Source: Loripinus fragilis
Lineage: Eukaryota > Mollusca > Bivalvia > Lucinida > Lucinidae
Length of the DNA: 64,000 nucleotides
Assembly (NCBI GenBank): GCA_964019695.1
Contig: OZ026525.1
Coordinates: 63,272,253-63,336,252, forward strand
Direction of reading: 5' to 3'
Each line of letters begins with the position of its first letter. The stretch's first letter is position 1. Position numbers and translations under genes: made by a program. The notes beneath the pieces were generated by a model. That model searched no databases, was not told the DNA's origin, and saw only the letters and a program-made list of their open reading frames with translations. This document shows positions 45,487 to 57,315 of this stretch, one piece after another.

Positions 45487-46085
45487 CTTGCTATTGACAT
45501 ACTGTCCTGCCAATCAAGAGTGAAAGTGACGCAATATTTTATTTACAAATTTTGTTAAAAGTGCATAGTCTGTAACTTTTGATCTTTTAATTTTAGAACT
45601 AATAATTCCTTTTCTTCAAGAACACAGTAAAAAAACTAAAATTCAGGTATAAATTTTACCAATTTCGTAAATCTTAACAAATCATTAGTATCAATACAAC
45701 AGCATTTATGTTAAAATTAAATATCTATTATTATTGGAGGGTCGCAAATAATTACCAACAAGAGAAAAACACACCTGCTTTTATAAGATAACTCACCTTT
45801 CCGTGCAGTTTTCAGCTATAGTAAACAGATTTATTGTGAAAACATAACTTAAATCTACTTTTACAAATGATTTAAAAAAGTATTTTTTTTTTCGAAAACT
45901 GTCCATAGTTGCAGACTTAGTTTAGTCTCTTTAAGTAGAACATTAACTTTTACAATCTTGAGCTAACGCGAATCGATACATGTAGATCACACGGTATTAA
46001 TCCTATCGTGTCTATCGATTATAAATCCCTGATAACTTTGTAAACAAACATGACGTCACTGTCACTCTTAGCTGGCAGGACAGTA
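45487..46085. mobile_element. About 600-bp TIR element with 'ctactgtcctgcc' ends
   Basis: Left end 'tactgtcctgccaatcaaga' and right end 'cttagctggcaggacagtag' are inverted for about 60 bp, through 'gagtgaaagtgacgcaatat / catgacgtcactgtcactc'. The interior is AT-rich and homologous to 37020-37420. A related end occurs at 26504. No transposase frame is present. Confidence 0.65.
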
Positions 46086-46112
46086 GATCGAAAGAACGTG
46101 TAGTGTTCGCAT

Positions 46113-46302
46113 TAACTCTTTGCATGCTGGGAAAGTTCGCATAATTTTTTGTCGTGTGTTGATTTGTTTTAAAATCAACTTTTGTCTCTCACGAATACCA
46201 TCATGGTAGCAAATGGTTTGGATATAGGTCAAGCCCAACGTTTTGTCGGTTTGTTCTGGATTCAAACTGTTTGCAAAGGTTGATGCATGTAGGCAAAGAG
46301 TA
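46113..46302. mobile_element. MITE-3 family, copy
   Basis: Starts 'aactctttgcatgctgggaa' and ends 'ttgcaaaggttg...ggcaaagagt', with 'gtcgtgtgttgatttgtttt' inside and 'ggtttggatataggtcaag' near the centre. The central palindrome is degraded. Confidence 0.5.
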
Positions 46303-46948
46303 AAGTGCGCCTAGTTCAAAACTAGTTCAAAACTGTTGTGGAAACCCTGACACATCAGTCATGGAAAATCGGGCCAGTCAGTACACAAAGGTTTGTTTTT
46401 ATCGCACGAGCGTTTATTCATCAACGTCAGAATTCCGTTTCAGATGTTCAGCACGCATAGAAATTAAACGATTAATTGACACTGGGAAAACACAATTTCG
46501 ACTTTGAACTTTGGGCACTATGTCTTCTCAAGTCGTTCTGCACTTGGCTGCATCAGCGATTGTTCATCGATCTTCGATGATTTAATCATCCAGTGTCTGA
46601 GCGGAACCGAATCGCATGCAATAAAACCTAATCTGAATTGTGCTAAATATTGCTTTGCGCGTGTTACATGTACCAAATTCAAAGCGACTTGCATTAACAA
46701 TCCCGAAGTTAACACTAGTGGATGCGAACAGAGCAGTCAAGTACTACTCGAAAAGTAATGGGTCTCGATGCAAGAAAACCTGATTATGTTGCATGCGAAC
46801 AACAAAGACGCAGACCAGACTGCGCATTGGCGCAGTCTGATCAGCGCCTTTGTTATTATCTCCCGGAAGAGTAGAAGACATTAACTTGCTAGAGGCGTAA
46901 TTTCACTACTCTTGCAAGTCTAGGTAGCTGGGCTGGCTGGTTTGAGGC
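46303..46948. other. Non-coding stretch with one MITE-1-type core
   Basis: At 46816-46845 'cagaccagactgcgcattgg' and 'cgcagtctgatcag' form a hairpin like the MITE-1 core. The 84-codon plus-strand frame 46504-46758 has eight Cys but no pattern I recognise. It is left out as a gene. Confidence 0.35.
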
Positions 46949-47260
46949 TTAGCTGATCGCCAACCATGTAGACAGGTTTTTCCACGACAAGGCCAAAACG
47001 TATTGGATGGCGTATTTTATCACTTCTGGAAGTGTGCACAATTCGGTACAGACAGGTCGTTCACTGCGCCATAAATCAATCTGTCTGGGGGCAAACTCTT
47101 TTAGAATGCGGGCCAGAACCACAGATACACATACATGTATCAGAATGCGCGTTAGCAAAGGGCAGGAATAGCAAGCGCACAACTTGGACAGTCTGCAAAA
47201 ACCTAGCGTGCATCATCCCAGAAAATCAAGGAAGGCGGCCTATAGTTTGGTGCTTCTGTA
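46949..47260 (-). pseudogene. Decayed C-terminal fragment of a LINE reverse transcriptase
   Basis: The minus strand reads ...AHSDTCMCICGSGPHSKRVCP in one frame. After a single-frame slip it continues QIDLWRSERPVCTELCTLPE and VIKYAIQYVLALSW. The Cys-x-Cys-Gly ... Cys-Pro cluster followed by a Trp and a hydrophobic 'LPEVIKYA..YVL' segment is the arrangement at the C-terminus of many LINE polymerases in molluscs, from memory. The His that usually precedes the last Cys is not in its expected place. It belongs to a different LINE from the one at 19.1 kb. Borders and target duplication were not found. Confidence 0.5.
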
Positions 47261-47379
47261 CCCAATCGTTTGTCCAAATTAGTACAACAATACGCGAAAG
47301 TTCACGCTATTTCATGTTTAGCTGGGTGAAAATAGTACAGGTTGTTTGCGCAAACCCATATTTACATAAGTCACTCTAA

Positions 47380-48640
47380 TTGTCAACAAGAAATATCTTT
47401 AAAAAAGATATTCGGCGGCTCTCAAATACTTACAATTTTAACACAACTAAGTGACGAAATCCCCTTATACTCCCTGCCTTTGCATGCTGGAAAAGGATGT
47501 TCCGTCTAAAACCAGCGAATTTGGAAGTTGTGCTATGTTTCTGGTCTCTCTTTTGCTTGGTGCTCTTTTCGCTGAGCGATATGCATCTGAATCGTTCCAA
47601 ATTTTAGGCACTTCACCAGCAAAGGCTAGGGAACAATGTTATTAGTCCTAATGTTTTTAAGAAAACGGGAGATTTTGACGATAAATGTATGTACTGAAAC
47701 AAACTGAAAACCCGGAAAAAACATGCCATATTGTTGTTGTTGTTGTCACATAGGCTAGATTCTGCCCGTCTCAGATCTCAACTTGGAGTAGTTTTCAAGT
47801 CTTAAATGGTTTACACTTTCACCACTCTATTTACATATTATGAATGTCTCTATTTACAGAAAAATACTGATATACCAAATCACTTTTGTGTGGAACTAAC
47901 TCCTATAACCTTTCTATTTCCTGTGGCACCTCGCCATAGCCGGGGTCGGGGAATAAATACATGTAGACTCAAAAACTGATCGACTAGCTCCCAGTAAGCA
48001 CGTAAAATCCGGCTACTCTCGGCCTGCCAGAAAAACACCACCCGAAAAGCGTTTTGCTGGCGGGCCCATAGTGACCCGAGATTTGTGCTGGCTGTTTGCA
48101 AGTTAGCCCTGGGAAGTTAGCCTTATATGATACATGTTCGTCTGACATACATGTAGTTAAAGAAACTAGAGCTTGTGCTTGTCATCTTCCTAAAGGAAAT
48201 AGCAAAATACGCTGATACATGTACAGCTGCGGAGGTTGATCTGAGTCTAAGTGTAGGATTGTGGGTTGCGGGCACATTCAAATTGTAGGAAATTATGTGC
48301 CATTATTTACCGTTAAATATCCATCCCCATTATAACCTCTTTTTTAAAGATACATCTTTTTTCACAAAGATGTATCTTGTTAAGCGCTATTAATAGACAT
48401 TATAACGTGGGCTTTTTGACTGTCTATTTATAACGCACCATGTTGTCTGATTAAAGAGAGACACTGCCGATAGCTACACTGTCCTTGTAAAAACATGCAT
48501 TTGCCGGTCAGAGCAAGCTTTGCACGTATTTACTCGCCTGAACCCCGAGGTTACTCTCTTATTCGCTATGAATTTTACGCCCTTGTATATAATGTAATGC
48601 ATTAAATACACTTGTTATATTTGTTTTAGAAATAGACTAG
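47380..48640. other. Non-coding stretch with small hairpins
   Basis: Small hairpins occur at 47392-47412 (atatctttaaaaaagatat) and 48349-48381 (aagatacatctttt with its complement). A CTTTGCATGCTGG word at 47479 recalls MITE-3. A 58-codon minus-strand frame (47638-47465) contains PKIWN, faintly like LINE tails, but is not enough to call. Confidence 0.35.
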
Positions 48641-48648
48641 ACCTAATT

Positions 48649-49620
48649 CAGTGATTTTTTTACAAATTTGTTTCTCTGAGTCCCGGGACTCACTGGGCCA
48701 AAATTCTTTGCATCCCAAACTCGAAGTTCTGCATCCCATACGACGTCCACTTTGAATTATAAATTTTGTGTATCCATACGAATCTGACCATTCATAGAAG
48801 CCAATTTGGGAAGCAAAACACTGGCATACTTATTTACACTATAATAAAGATAAAACTTAATTTACTTTGTCAAGTAAAATAATAAAGATATAAAAACCTA
48901 CCTGACTTTCTTATTAATAAAAAGTTCAGTTGCAGACAGTATATTTCCTTAATTTAATCATATTATCATCTTTTGCCAAGAGTCAGACTTTTGTCTCGCA
49001 GTTTTCATATATTTTTTAGAGCCCAGGTCATTAGCCCGTGTTCATCTAACTCTGCATGCCTACAAGTGTAGTGCTGGAAGTTACTGCATTTGAGCCTTTG
49101 GACATACCATATTAATTTTTCTTTTATCATCTGTGCACAGTCCAGTCTCCGTACTTCATGAGCCTGCAGTAATACTTTAACCATTCTATTGGTATTTGCT
49201 CGAAGCAGGGTGTTTAAACTTGCGGGTAAAACGCATTATTCAAATGTTTCATTTCGGGTTGGTAGTATTGGATCAGTACTGGTTTATCGGCACTGGTTTT
49301 TACCAGTAGTCCGGTACTGGCTTTTACCGGTAAACTCCCCTACAGCGGGTCATACCTGAAAACACGTGTTTCCAAAGGGAAGTAATGATCGCTATACTGT
49401 TGGGGAGTTTTTTTCAGTACCGGTTTTTACCAATATTATTCAAGACACGATGCGCAAGTTAAAAAAAAACAACACTCAAAACGAAAGTTGCAAATACTAA
49501 ATGCAGACTTTTCGCCACAATTTTAATGCATCCTGCAGTTCTCTCATGGTTTAAAATCATGCGTCCTTTGTGAGAAGCATGCGTCTGAGACCCAGGACGC
49601 GCAGGTAAAAAAAATCACTG
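48649..49620. mobile_element. Possible hAT-like element
   Basis: Begins cagtgatttttttac and ends with the inverted form (gtaaaaaaaatcactg) 972 bp later. Both ends are followed inward by gagtcccggg / cccaggac-type sequence. CAG-starting short TIRs are typical of hAT elements, but no 8-bp target duplication is seen and no transposase frame is present. Chance pairing of T-rich ends cannot be excluded. Confidence 0.35.
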
Positions 49621-50129
49621 CATATTGTCGAAATTTATGAAACAGACTATAATCGTGTAACGCGCATTTGATACGGGATATAATGGCTTGAATAAAAAAT
49701 ACAAAGATTTGCTTTATATAATGCTGTTAAAGTCCTTTAGGATATAGTGAGTTATCTTATATTGCACTTATTTACTATGTGCAATTAAGCAAGGCATGCA
49801 AAGAATGGTAATAAAGCAAATTAGAAATGCTGTACAGCGGGAGTTGACCTATATTCATGATCAATTTTCATTATTAGGACTAGTGCACAGACTGGTTCTC
49901 GGCCATTTACATGGAAATTTTCAAGTTAAATTGCATCTATAATAAGATCGCGTGGTCAGTCTGAGTATTAACCAATGAGGGCATTGTTTTCTATCTGGTG
50001 TGATGAATATTACAATTTAAGAATACTTCTGATTGGTGAAAATTTGCATAAATTGTAGGTCTAAAGCGATATTAGAACGGCGGCCTTTTGGCCGCCGTAA
50101 AAATGACAATAGGTAGAGCTGAGATATTA
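49621..50129. other. Non-coding stretch
   Basis: No gene. A short palindrome (cggcggccttttggccgccg) at about 50077-50097 is the only marked structure. Confidence 0.4.
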
Positions 50130-50335
50130 CAGTAAATCCTGATCTAAATGGTCACTCAAAACGAGACAAAACAAAGATCTTAATGACAAATTGTAGCTAA
50201 ATGCAGGTCGAATGTATTGCAGAATGCTCCCCTTTGGAGCATTCTGCAATACTTTCGACCTGCATTAAGCGATGATTGGTATTGAAAACCAAATTTTGGT
50301 CTTTTTGAGAGTGACAGTTTAGAAAGGCTTTACTG
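50130..50335. mobile_element. pogo-like MITE (TA-flanked), copy 2
   Basis: 206 bp, starting cagtaaatcctgatctaaat and ending 'gaaaggctttactg', with TA on each side. The inner hairpin is 'gtattgcagaatgctcccc' and its complement. More palindromic than copy 1 (12119-12282), but the same order of motifs. Confidence 0.75.
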
Positions 50336-50919
50336 TATAGTGTAAACTCCAGTCCTAGACTAGCCCCAGTCTCTAATGTCATTTTATTAGTAAAACTGAT
50401 AATCTCTCTAAGATAGCAATTTATAAACTTTACTTGGAAGTAGAAGTTCTCGGCTTGTACATCACTAAATTTGACTATCAGAGAGGATAGAATTTTAGAA
50501 AAAGATTTTTTTCATAGTTAAATATAATTATAAATGAATTTTATACATTTAGTGGACTGGTGCCAGTCTAACTCCAGTCCATGTTAGGCCACATTCGTCA
50601 CAGATCACATTGCTTATGCACCACATTCCACACGCGTGCGAGGAATGTGATCACATTTCTCACAAGTGTGACGAGTTTGATTCGGAATCTAAGCACACTT
50701 GTCTTATTTTTTGAGACGTTTGTGATCGATGACGATTTTTCACGAGTCATAAAATCACGTTCCTCACACATTATTGTCCACAGGTAAAAAGTGCGAAACC
50801 GTTTTTTTACATTAGAATTGCATTTGTCACATTTATATGGCTATTGAAATGTATAATCGTACCATGAAATGGTTAATGCATCGTCGTTGTGTTTGTCGAA
50901 TACAATTTTTTCCATTCGC
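50336..50919. other. Non-coding stretch
   Basis: No gene. Between 50585 and 50775 the words 'cacatt', 'tcacag' and 'cgtgcga' recur as short imperfect repeats. Confidence 0.35.
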
Positions 50920-51310
50920 AATTTCGTTCTCCGTCCGTCTGTCCGTCCGTCAGTCGGTTTTGCATGTCGCACTTCATTCTGCTGTTGACCCAGAATGTTC
51001 ATATTTGACACAATGATCACTGGTATGGCATTTGAGTCAAAGTTCAAGGTCACATAATCTAAAATCGTCTTACGGCTCGTAACTCGAACTACTCTTTCAT
51101 TTTTGACCTTTGAGACAATGATTGCCTATGGTGTGTAGAGTATATACAAAGTGCTCAAAGTACGGTTATAAGCCAAGGTTAATACGCATGTACTAAAACA
51201 ACTGCCATGTGGCTCGTAACGTTCACTCATCTCTCATTTTAATACACGACCTGATGAAGATCGAGGGACATAGCGACAAGACTGGTGTCCGTCCGTCTTT
51301 TCATCTGTCC
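50920..51310. repeat. Old tandem repeat 'tttgacacaatgatcac'
   Basis: Starts with a short (cgtc/cgtctgtc)n run at 50930-50955. Two diverged units follow with 'acaatgatyrcctatgg' and 'caaggt'. Relatives occur at 52610-52850. Confidence 0.5.
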
Positions 51311-51389
51311 AGCTGTATTCGAAGTAAGTGAGGGTGCAAAGATCAGGAATCGATACAATCAAGTACCACACCTGACTGTGAAAGCTAGT

Positions 51390-51920
51390 TCACTCCATAA
51401 CTTTTATACCCTCTGAGATATTTTGATTTGGATTGTATATTAGGACAGGGCGGTGTGTCGCGTGCAATATCCGCTGTCCTACCTTGTTATCTCCTTCGAA
51501 TAAATTGTTAAGGGAAACCCTGATTCACTCCATAACTTTTATAAACTTTGAGATATTTTTGGTAGAGATATGTATCCATGTAAAAGACAGTGTGTTTCGT
51601 TCAAGAGACGTTGCTCTTCTTGCTTACTTTTAGAGTTATCTCCATTGAATGAATTTCAAGGGGAAACGTTGTTGACTCCATAACTTTTTATGCCCTTTGA
51701 AACATTTTGAAAATATTTGGTAGGTGTATACTTTGACAAAAGATCCTATTACACTCAATAACCTTAATTTCCTTTCAGATATTTAAATAATATTTTTGGT
51801 TTGGATACATGTATATCAAGTCAATACGGTATGCCACATGCTAAAATAAATGCTATTCCTTGTCTACTGGTTGAGTTATCTCTCACGAATAGCAAAATTG
51901 TAGTGAACCTTTTATACTAC
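51390..51920. repeat. Tandem repeat of about 140-bp units ('ttcactccataactttta')
   Basis: Units start near 51391, 51524, 51671 and 51749, each with 'ataactttta', 'tgagatattttt' and, later, 'gttatctcc'. It is unlikely to be coding because stops interrupt all frames. Confidence 0.6.
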
Positions 51921-52506
51921 TAAAATTGATAAGGGTCGAAACTTCAATACAATAGTAAACTATATTTATTAAGAATATTCATATCATTCATGACTCCATG
52001 CCTTCACTCAAGCATATACATTTAAAAAAAAATTAAGGTGTTGAAAAACGTAGTTTAAGTCAAATTTTGATAATTAAAGCAAATGTATGCCTACCTTCAA
52101 ACTTCGCCATTTTCAGAGTAATTTGGAAAGCGGTCATTTTCAAAATATACTTTCTGTATAACAGTACTAACACCATACTTTTGTCTTTGTTTATGAATAA
52201 AAATGATGCTACCCATCTGATAAACCAAAATCTATATACTCACGTGCTGATTTTTTATTGCAACAGAAAAATAATCATTGGGTTAAATATGGTGTTTTCT
52301 ATAAAAAAAATCGAATTTTGCCAAAGAAATATTCTTTGTATTTCCACGACTGCGACAATATACTGATCTATATTGAAATACTGAGATATATTTATGTTTA
52401 ACGTTTGACTTCCATTAATTTGAATAGACATGGCGCTAATCAAAACTTGAGTAGTATACATATATAATACTTGATTATCAGTTTTTGTACTCCTTCTCCA
52501 TAAAGA

Positions 52507-52565
52507 AATGAATTCGATTTTTGGAAGGTTCATTGAATCATGAATGCTTCGGTTCTCTTGAAAAG
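52507..52565 (+). repeat. Half copy of the 'catggaatcatgaatacttc' foldback
   Basis: 'aatgaattcgatttttggaa', 'tgaatcatgaatgcttcgg' and 'tctcttg' match one arm of the element at 60929-61080. The opposite arm is absent. Confidence 0.65.
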
Positions 52566-52609
52566 ATTTCAGATCTTCAGTATGGCATTAAAGTTTTTCA
52601 TTTTTTAGG

Positions 52610-52850
52610 CCTATGGTGTTCATATTTGGCACAATTATTGCCTATGGCGTGACGATTACAACATAGAGTTCAGATCGCCGATATGACATTGTAGTCAGAG
52701 GTCAAGGTCACACATACTTGAAGTCCGTCTACAGCTGATAATGCGAGCTCGGCTTTCATTTTCACCTTAGGTGTTAATATTTGGCACAATGATTACATGT
52801 GGTATGAAGATAACAACATACTTTACAGAGCATTACTATGGCCTTGGACG
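52610..52850. repeat. Old tandem repeat 'catatttggcacaatgattgcc', second site
   Basis: Two units near 52619 and 52771 with 'atatttggcacaat', a 'gatga/gacgattacaacat' segment and 'aaggtcaca'. Same type as 50920-51310. Confidence 0.55.
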
Positions 52851-53218
52851 GCAAGCTCAACTTTGATTACGAATGCATTTATATTCGAAAATTCTTGAAA
52901 TGTTTATTTTTCTATAACTGTTCAAGCGGAAATCATAATACTTTCAAGAAATGTTAAACCTAATGAGACACTGGTTTTATATAAGTACCAAAGGTCAAGC
53001 TGACATTTGACCTTACATCCAAGGCCACCCATTTTGGTCTGCCACATATGTTTGAACTTTCTCAGCAATTGTTTTCTCAGAAATCACTGGGCTGTTTGAG
53101 CTAAACTTTATATGGCGTATTCAGTAAAATAAAACAATATAGATATGGTATTTGTTTAAGGTCACTTGACCAAAATGGCCACCATGCCCATACATGTATA
53201 TGGTAAAACAAATAACAT
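52851..53218. other. Non-coding stretch
   Basis: Nothing recognised. Confidence 0.3.
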
Positions 53219-53456
53219 ATGAGCCGCGGCATGAGATTTCCAACAATTTGAGATTTTTACAAGTGTAGACTTGGACAAGCCTCTGTAGCCTCCTTTTAAG
53301 CTTAGAAACTCAAAATGGTGTTCAGTCAGTAGCTTAATAATCATGAAATACTCAAGCGACTAGCAAAGGCTGATGACTGCGCATATGCGCAGGCTGATCT
53401 CAGGCTTTGCTGGTCGCACATACAACATTGTTTGAAATCTCATGCACTGGCTCATA
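53219..53456 (+). mobile_element. MITE-1 family, copy 3
   Basis: Ends tgagccgcggcatgagattt and 'aaatctcatgcactggctca'. The core is gatgactgcgcatatgcgca, with 'gtgtagacttggacaagcc' and 'tggtgttcagtcagt' between. About 238 bp. Minus-strand frames across it are shadows. Confidence 0.8.
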
Positions 53457-54223
53457 TTATGATTAAATACTAGCAGTAATAAGCCTACATGTAAGTTGAC
53501 CTTGACCTATTTTAACATTAAGGAGATCAGGTGAGCGCTTGAGGTTCTCTAGGTTACTGGTCTGATACCAGTATACCATAATATATACATTTGACAATCG
53601 CAACGATCTGTGATTGGTCGTATACTGGTCTTATACCCGGCGTAGTGTTGGGAGACTGCCTGTGATCTTGGATAGCAGTCGCAGGTTTTTGGACATAATC
53701 AAAACTTGCGTAGGTTCACTCCCAACGTGCGACAGTAATGCGCTTTATTTGTGTATTTTTATCCTGTCTATTTGTGAAAGCACCAACAAGCCTTAAAAGA
53801 CATTTACCATCGACTTCATGAAAATACCTCTCTGGAACATATCTTGTTGATAGTGCTTTTCACAATCACTAAGACTTGTCGTGCGCTCGATGCGAGATTT
53901 ATTAACAAATATACCATGCGACTGATCTTACACAGGTTGCAAACATGGTCCTAAGACCTTGTGTCACCGGGGCTTTTACGATTTGTATTACGTACAATGT
54001 AACTTCGCCTTTTGTCAATCATTTTGTACATAACATGCAGTCAGTCAGAGATAAAGCAAACCACTATTTTAGCCAGCGTCGGACTGCAAAAGTCGAGCAT
54101 AAATAACTGACATTTCTGACATTTCAGCACCAAGAAACAACACGCTTTAACCTACATGTACGCAATTGTTCTTTAAAGCTCTTTTTAACCTCGCATGCTT
54201 TTTGTCGGCTTCTGGTTTGTTTT
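53457..54223. other. Non-coding stretch
   Basis: No gene or repeat border recognised. Confidence 0.35.
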
Positions 54224-54468
54224 TAACCCTTAATGCGCCAATCGCAACAAAAGTCGTCTGCTTTTCTCGTCTGCTGAAATGTTTAAGAAGCCTCTATGGC
54301 AAACAGTGTTGACCCAGATCACACTGCTCCTACAGGAGCAGTTTGTTCTGGGTCCACACTGTTTGCTTCTATACTTAATTCGTCAGTAATTTTAGGCAAT
54401 GTTTTGCAGCAGACGACTTCAGCATTCGACATTTTCAAACGCATTTTTTCTTGGCGCTTTAAGGGTTA
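54224..54468 (-). mobile_element. MITE-2 family, copy 3
   Basis: Opposite in orientation to the copies at 3.6 and 7.0 kb. Ends ttaacccttaatgcgccaat and 'ttggcgctttaagggttaa', core ctcctacaggag, and both 'cgtctgctg' modules. A complete element of 245 bp with TTAA at each outer edge. Confidence 0.85.
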
Positions 54469-54598
54469 AAATCAATGATTTCAATTTTTTAGGAATACCA
54501 TGTTTGGACTCAGATAAAACCGACGGCCGGTGTAGTGTCTGATCTGGGTCCAAAATGTTTGCAAAGGTTGTCAACAGACAACAGTAGCAGGCAATGTG

Positions 54599-54682
54599 AA
54601 CTATTGTGAATCGATCGATGCTAAAGTACATGTACATCTGTACAACTATTGTGAATCGATCGATGCTAAAGTACATCTGTAC
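54599..54682. repeat. Two-unit tandem duplication of about 40 bp
   Basis: aactattgtgaatcgatcga followed by 'tgctaaagtacat...ctgtac' occurs twice in a row. The second unit lacks a 6-bp gtacat. Confidence 0.9.
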
Positions 54683-55499
54683 GAGGGTCCTTCAAAATTC
54701 TTTATTTGGGTTTTGATTTCTTACATGTACAGCCCTTTTCATTCTGATAGATCATCTCTTGCGTATTGAAACGATGAGTATAGAAATTTGCAGGAGTTGC
54801 CAGTGAAATTTTCTATAAAATGTTTTTGTCCCTGAAGAGTGCTTGTATTTTAGCCCACAGTGCAGACCCTGACGAAATGCCGCCTTTGCCGCCTTATGCG
54901 GCATTTCATCTGTATCTAGAACCTGTTTACCGGTATCCAGAACGAGAAGGGTAAAAGGCTATATTATTTCTTTTTCAAATTAATTCTAATGAAACCCTCT
55001 TACAAGTTTGCTTTCTACCGAAATAGAGTTTTGTTACCGCTTTCACAATCACAAAAAGCAGATACGTATTCTTCTTTTTCTGCCTGTTGGGGCACTGATA
55101 AATGACACTGTCAAAAGAACTTCCAAACCTATATCATAATTTATTCTAAAAAGAAGTCACCGGGACTCACACCAGGTTAGTAAGTCAGACGGTTTACAAC
55201 TGCCACCTTTTCAAAAGAAGCTAGAAAAGACTTGCGAGCGGAGGCGTTGTCATATTGAAGATAAACCGCTAACCGCAATTTTCTTGGGCGTTTCTAACTT
55301 TCAGCAGCACAATGTTCTTGTACAATCACCCAGTGACTGTATGATCAGATGAACAAGGTACTGTCCACTGGAATTGGGGAAATTGTGTACTGAAAAGATT
55401 CTCTTGGCAATACAGGGGCGATTTTGATATTTTCGGCTCCACTGCTTATAACAGTCCTTCTCTGTAGCTCAAACCTGTTTACCTGCTCCCAAGAAACAT
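54683..55499. other. Non-coding stretch
   Basis: No gene. At 54876-54907 a short palindrome 'gaaatgccgcctttgccgcctta / tgcggcatttc' recalls a MITE core. Confidence 0.35.
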
Positions 55500-55935
55500 G
55501 TACCCTCCAGCTCTCTTTTCACTAAAAGTTTCACTCTTCAAAAACGTAGACTCCCTCCCGATCCCTCTCACCTATTCTGCACTCCATCCCTCTCTTACAT
55601 ACCTACGCAATCTCGCTTAACCTACCCCTAAGGTCCTCCTCACCCCCTCACCATTCTTATATCTAACCCTCCCACTAAACGTCACCCTCCCGCCCCACAT
55701 CCTACTTTCCGTCCTGTTCTCACTTACCCTCCCGCTCTCTGTCCCTCCCAGTTACAGTCACAGTCCAGTTCAAGCCCCTTTCACTTGCTTTCCGTATCCA
55801 CTAAATCCAGCTACCGCCCTATCCCATTCAAGTTCTCCATGGCCATGCTACTAATACTCCCTCCCCCCCCCCCATTCCTGGCCCCGTAATCCACACTTTA
55901 CCCTCCCGTTATGAAGCACCCCACTATTACTTTAC
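55500..55935. repeat. C/T-rich low-complexity block
   Basis: A strand-asymmetric pyrimidine-rich stretch with 'ccctccc', 'cctctc' and 'caccctcc' words and an 11-C run near 55862. No regular period. No long frame is supported. Confidence 0.7.
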
Positions 55936-55982
55936 CACCCTCCAGTTCCATAACACTAATTGAATCACGGAAGGAGATGATT

Positions 55983-56190
55983 TTGTTCTGTTTCGTTTGT
56001 TTGATTTGATTCTTTACGCCCCATCAACAATCTTTCAGTTATAAAGGGACGGGTCTTCCTTGGTTGAACCAGTACAAAGCTATGATGAATGTGTCTTGCT
56101 CAAGGTCACATCACAGTGACGCCGGTGTGGCTCGAACCCGCGGCCCCTCGGTCTCGAGTCAAGCACTCTACATGTACCACTGCGCTCCCG
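55983..56190 (-). mobile_element. tRNA-headed SINE, copy 4
   Basis: Full length on the minus strand: head gggagcgcagtgg, B box gggttcgagcc, body 'ggttcaaccaaggaagaccc', tail 'gcgtaaagaatcaaatcaaa'. The A box carries a small insertion (acatgta between gtgg and agag). Confidence 0.85.
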
Positions 56191-56454
56191 AAAAAGGAGA
56201 TGAGTGTGCTCTGAGTTGGTATGTTTATCGGTTCAAGGGGATGGCAAATCGTAGTAAAAAAAAGAAGGGAGCTTGATGGTGTTGGTAGATGAGGGAAGTT
56301 GATGAAAAGTTGGGGGATGAGGCAGACGAATGCTTAGTAGAATAAGGTGGAGCGCGAGGACGTCTAAGAAGCATTTGGGATATGGTAGACGTGAAAGGGG
56401 CTTGCACCTTTACTTACTTTGAACTGGAATGTTAATGGGAAGTTGTAGAATTTG

Positions 56455-56540
56455 GATTCTCCCTCCTCTCATCAACTAAAAATGAAGGAAAAAAACGTTG
56501 TCAAAGTTTGACCCCTCTCTCAATCTGGATCCGCGTATGA
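56455..56540. repeat. MITE 'gggcggatccag' family, end fragment
   Basis: 'tctcatcaactaaaaatga', 'aaaacgttgtcaaagtttga' and 'ctggatccgcgtatgatt' match the right third of 57316-57615. Confidence 0.6.
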
Positions 56541-56672
56541 TTGTCCTATTTTTCCAACCGAAACATATGTTATGGTACTCACAAGTCTCAATGAGACGTT
56601 CCTTGAACACCCAAAACACATGTTAAAATTGATTGATTAGAAAATAATCACAATTTTGCGCTAACAAAATGT

Positions 56673-56909
56673 TAGCGCGACATGTGATTTCCAACAATGT
56701 GGCATTTTGACCAGTGTAGACTCAGATTAGCCTGTGCAGCCCGCTTTAATGCTTAGAAACTCCAAATAATGTTCAGTCAGTGGCTTGCCAGTTATAGAAT
56801 ATTTAAGCGAATAGATAATGCTCTGATCAAACTGCGCGTATGCGTAGGATGGTCTGAGCCTTTGCTGGGCGCACATACCAAATTGTTGAAAATCTCACGT
56901 TGCGGCCCA
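56673..56909 (+). mobile_element. MITE-1 family, copy 4
   Basis: Ends 'agcgcgacatgtgatttcc' and 'aaatctcacgttgcggcc'; inner motifs 'ccagtgtagactcagattag' and 'actgcgcgtatgcgtagg'. About 237 bp. Confidence 0.75.
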
Positions 56910-57315
56910 AATTTGTTTCATCTCTACCTACAATGTACAGACATCAAATGCTGCATCTGCACTGGACTTCCTGAAACAAAACCAAGATGCTGTACAAAAG
57001 TTCCTTATCTCGCGAAGTTGGCGGACATGTAAAGGCTGTTGGCCTTTACAAAGATTTTGTATTTTTCTGATGTATGCGTTTTCTTTTTCAAACGGAAGTA
57101 ATCGTTTGGCATCTGATAACTAGTAATTATGAAATGAAGAGGTCCCGCGAGGTCATCTGCCGGGTTGGCAAAGCCCGCTATTGTCCTTCATCGTAGAAAT
57201 AAACGAAGCCTTTACAATAAAGACACAGCATGTCCACAAGACTCATCAGAGTCCAACCCGTTTTGATGGAAACAGTTTATATATTTGAAATAGGCGTTTA
57301 AACCTTTCTTAACGA
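56910..57315. other. Non-coding stretch
   Basis: Nothing recognised. Confidence 0.3.

Noticed and set aside
46504..46758. Cys-rich 84-codon frame as a secreted peptide
   Set aside because: No signal peptide-like hydrophobic start and no regular Cys spacing; an overlapping minus-strand frame is of similar length.
47032..47379. 115-codon plus-strand open frame
   Set aside because: It overlaps the minus-strand LINE remnant, which explains the reduced stop density.
47465..47638. Minus-strand 58-codon frame with PKIWN
   Set aside because: It is faintly like the C-terminus of LINE proteins, but too short and without a second motif.
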